6,755 bases of DNA from Armatimonadota bacterium (lineage in GTDB: Bacteria; Sysuimicrobiota; Sysuimicrobiia; Sysuimicrobiales; Humicultoraceae): the NCBI GenBank assembly GCA_016199305.1, contig JACQGZ010000122.1:1-6755 (forward strand). Direction: 5' to 3'. Shown piece by piece: positions 6,146 to 6,755 of this stretch (the stretch's first letter is position 1; every line of letters begins with the position of its first letter). The notes beneath the pieces are model-generated. The model saw nothing but the letters and a program-made list of their open reading frames with translations. It was not told the DNA's origin and made no database searches. The position numbers and the translations under genes were made by a program.

Positions 6146-6360
6146 GCCTTCGACGGGTGCGCCGTGCGGGGGAGCGCCGCCGCTGCACCTCGGGGCGCTG
6201 CGAGCCGCAGACGCACCCGTCCCAGGAACCCCTTCAGTCCGACTCCTCCCGCCGGCCGGTTCCCCTCGGCCAGTCGGGCCAGCCGGTCCGCTTCGGCCTC
6301 CCGCAGCAGGCCGGCCTGACGTTCTCGTGCTCGAAGCTCATTGACCGTTAGCTGCAGCAT
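6142..6360 (-). CDS. Small charged helical protein, 72 aa, unknown function
   Basis: I do not recognise a named family. The first half (about residues 5-33) is a likely amphipathic helix dense in Arg, Glu, Ala and Leu (ELRARERQAGLLREAEADRL). I recall such short helices at the start of many small actinobacterial-type hypothetical proteins. The second half is basic and rich in Gly, Ala and Pro. There is no signal peptide. The ATG at 6358-6360 has a near-perfect SD, AGGAGGTG, about 8 nt upstream; this is the main evidence that the gene is real, and it rules out the longer frame to 6582. It lies 65 bp downstream of the cationic peptide gene on the same strand, so they may share a transcript. Its stop overlaps the Crp-family stop by 4 bp. 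Confidence 0.7.
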   Translation of the reverse strand: MLQLTVNELRARERQAGLLREAEADRLARLAEGNRPAGGVGLKGFLGRVRLRLAAPRGAAAALPRTAHPSKA

Positions 6361-6397
6361 GGTCCACACCTCCTGATGCGCCCACCGTGCTGCAGGA

Positions 6398-6423
6398 GTG
6401 GGGCCCGAGGATCGGGTCCACAC
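6398..6423 (-). other. Intercistronic hairpin
   Basis: An imperfect inverted repeat, GGGCCCGA (6401-6408) against TCGGGTCC (6412-6419), has a 3 nt loop and GTG/CAC outer extensions. It lies 2 nt beyond the cationic peptide stop. On the minus-strand RNA the stem has one A-C mismatch and no following U-run, so it looks more like an mRNA-stabilising or attenuating stem than a terminator. Confidence 0.4.
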
Positions 6424-6425
6424 GA

Positions 6426-6644
6426 CTACCGGAACTTGACGATCTTCTTGGCGGCCAGCAGGACGATCTTCTTGTTGGCGGCCAACTTGACGAACTTCCT
6501 GCCCGCCTCGTCCGTGATGCACGCCCTGGGCTGGAGCCCACAGTTCGCCGCGCCTGCGTAGGCCACGGCCGGAAGCCACCACAGCAGGGCCAGGAGGAAC
6601 GCGCCCAGCCCCACCACGACCACGAGCTTGCTGCGGTGCCGCAT
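6426..6644 (-). CDS. Secreted cationic repeat-containing peptide, 72 aa
   Basis: I do not recognise a family. Residues 1-30 are a classical signal peptide: Arg2, Arg4 and Lys6, a hydrophobic core at 7-24 ending in Trp-Trp-Leu, and a signal peptidase site Ala-Tyr-Ala (28-30). The predicted 42-residue mature peptide carries Cys35 and Cys42, which could form one disulfide. Its tail (49-72) has nine Lys/Arg and no acidic residue. The whole mature peptide is about +8. The tail consists of three degenerate units (49-57, 58-65, 66-72), each with a basic pair then Ile/Phe-Val, alternating with Leu-Ala-Ala. This is amphipathic, like membrane-active peptides, but a cell-wall or polyanion-binding role is equally possible. 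ATG at 6644 has AAAGGAGGG about 7 nt upstream; an earlier in-frame ATG at 6665 lacks a site. It lies upstream of the 72-aa helical protein gene on the same strand. Confidence 0.75.
   Translation of the reverse strand: MRHRSKLVVVVGLGAFLLALLWWLPAVAYAGAANCGLQPRACITDEAGRKFVKLAANKKIVLLAAKKIVKFR
6438..6501. repeat. Degenerate tandem repeat within the cationic peptide gene
   Basis: GACGATCTTCTTG occurs identically at 6438-6450 and 6462-6474. A third, degenerate copy, GACGAACTTCCTG, lies at 6489-6501. The spacings are 24 and 27 bp, both multiples of three, so the frame is kept and each copy encodes the basic, Val-containing core of one peptide unit. The similarity at DNA level suggests recent growth of the tail by duplication. 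Confidence 0.6.
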
Positions 6645-6728
6645 CTCAGTCCCTCCTTTCATCAACCGACGTGCCTCGAGGGTACGCCACTGGCGGCTCC
6701 GCGCCGATGGCCGGGATCACAGCGGCCG

Positions 6729-6744
6729 TGTGAAAGGCGGCACA
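6729..6744 (+). promoter_or_regulatory. CRP-like operator candidate
   Basis: TGTGA-AAGGCG-GCACA matches the E. coli CRP core TGTGA-N6-TCACA at nine of ten fixed positions. A further TCACA lies at 6717-6721. The nearby Crp-family regulator keeps the recognition-helix residues that read GTGA. The site abuts an SD-like sequence, where bound protein would more likely repress than activate. A single match of this kind can occur by chance. Confidence 0.3.
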
Positions 6745-6752
6745 GGAGGAGG
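6745..6752 (+). promoter_or_regulatory. Ribosome binding site of a gene beyond the right edge
   Basis: GGAGGAGG lies within 3 bp of the window end, and no start codon follows before 6755. It implies a plus-strand gene starting just outside, divergent from the cationic peptide gene. The span 6645-6755 would then be their shared promoter region. No convincing -35/-10 pair is visible in it. Confidence 0.4.
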
Positions 6753-6755
6753 CGC

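Noticed and set aside
6717..6733. TCACA-N7-TGTGA inverted repeat as a CRP site
   Set aside because: The arms are in the reverse order to the CRP consensus and the spacing is 7, not 6. Only the right half combined with GCACA at 6740 fits.

Overview
This 6.7 kb window comes from a GC-rich bacterial chromosome, about two-thirds G+C by eye. Genes are densely packed and use GTG starts often. Shine-Dalgarno (SD) sites of the AGGAGG type are clear for several genes. Some features, such as a thermitase-like secreted subtilase and Arg-rich proteins, would suit a thermophilic or soil Terrabacteria-type lineage. That placement is a guess, and no marker here fixes the phylum. There are no rRNA or tRNA genes, no CRISPR array and no recognisable insertion sequence.

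Left part (1-2850), nucleotide and DNA maintenance. An unrecognised 194-residue protein (+) converges on an elongated nucleoside diphosphate kinase (-) with a 17 bp overlap. A 230 bp divergent promoter region, rich in small palindromes, separates the kinase from a short MutY-type glycosylase (+). That gene runs tail-to-tail into endonuclease III (-). These two related [4Fe-4S] helix-hairpin-helix repair enzymes share 109 bp of antisense coding sequence, which encodes the Arg/Ala/Pro-rich tails of both proteins.

Middle (2850-4377). A perfect 13 bp hairpin, probably a terminator, separates nth from an upstream secreted S8 serine protease on the same strand. The protease has a signal peptide, a propeptide and a complete catalytic triad. 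It is divergent from the next gene across a 183 bp AT-rich spacer containing a nested inverted repeat.

Right part (4378-6755). An M24 metallopeptidase of the Xaa-Pro dipeptidase type and a Crp/Fnr-family regulator form a two-gene (+) operon with a 1 bp gap. The regulator overlaps by 4 bp a convergent (-) pair of 72-codon genes. The upstream gene encodes a secreted, strongly cationic, internally repeated peptide. The downstream gene encodes a small charged helical protein. Both have near-ideal SD sites. At the far right edge are a CRP-like half-site pair and an SD sequence on (+), suggesting that another gene starts just beyond the window.

The most novel object is the cationic secreted micropeptide with its small partner, lying next to the Crp-family regulator. 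The rest is mostly conserved housekeeping with some structural oddities.
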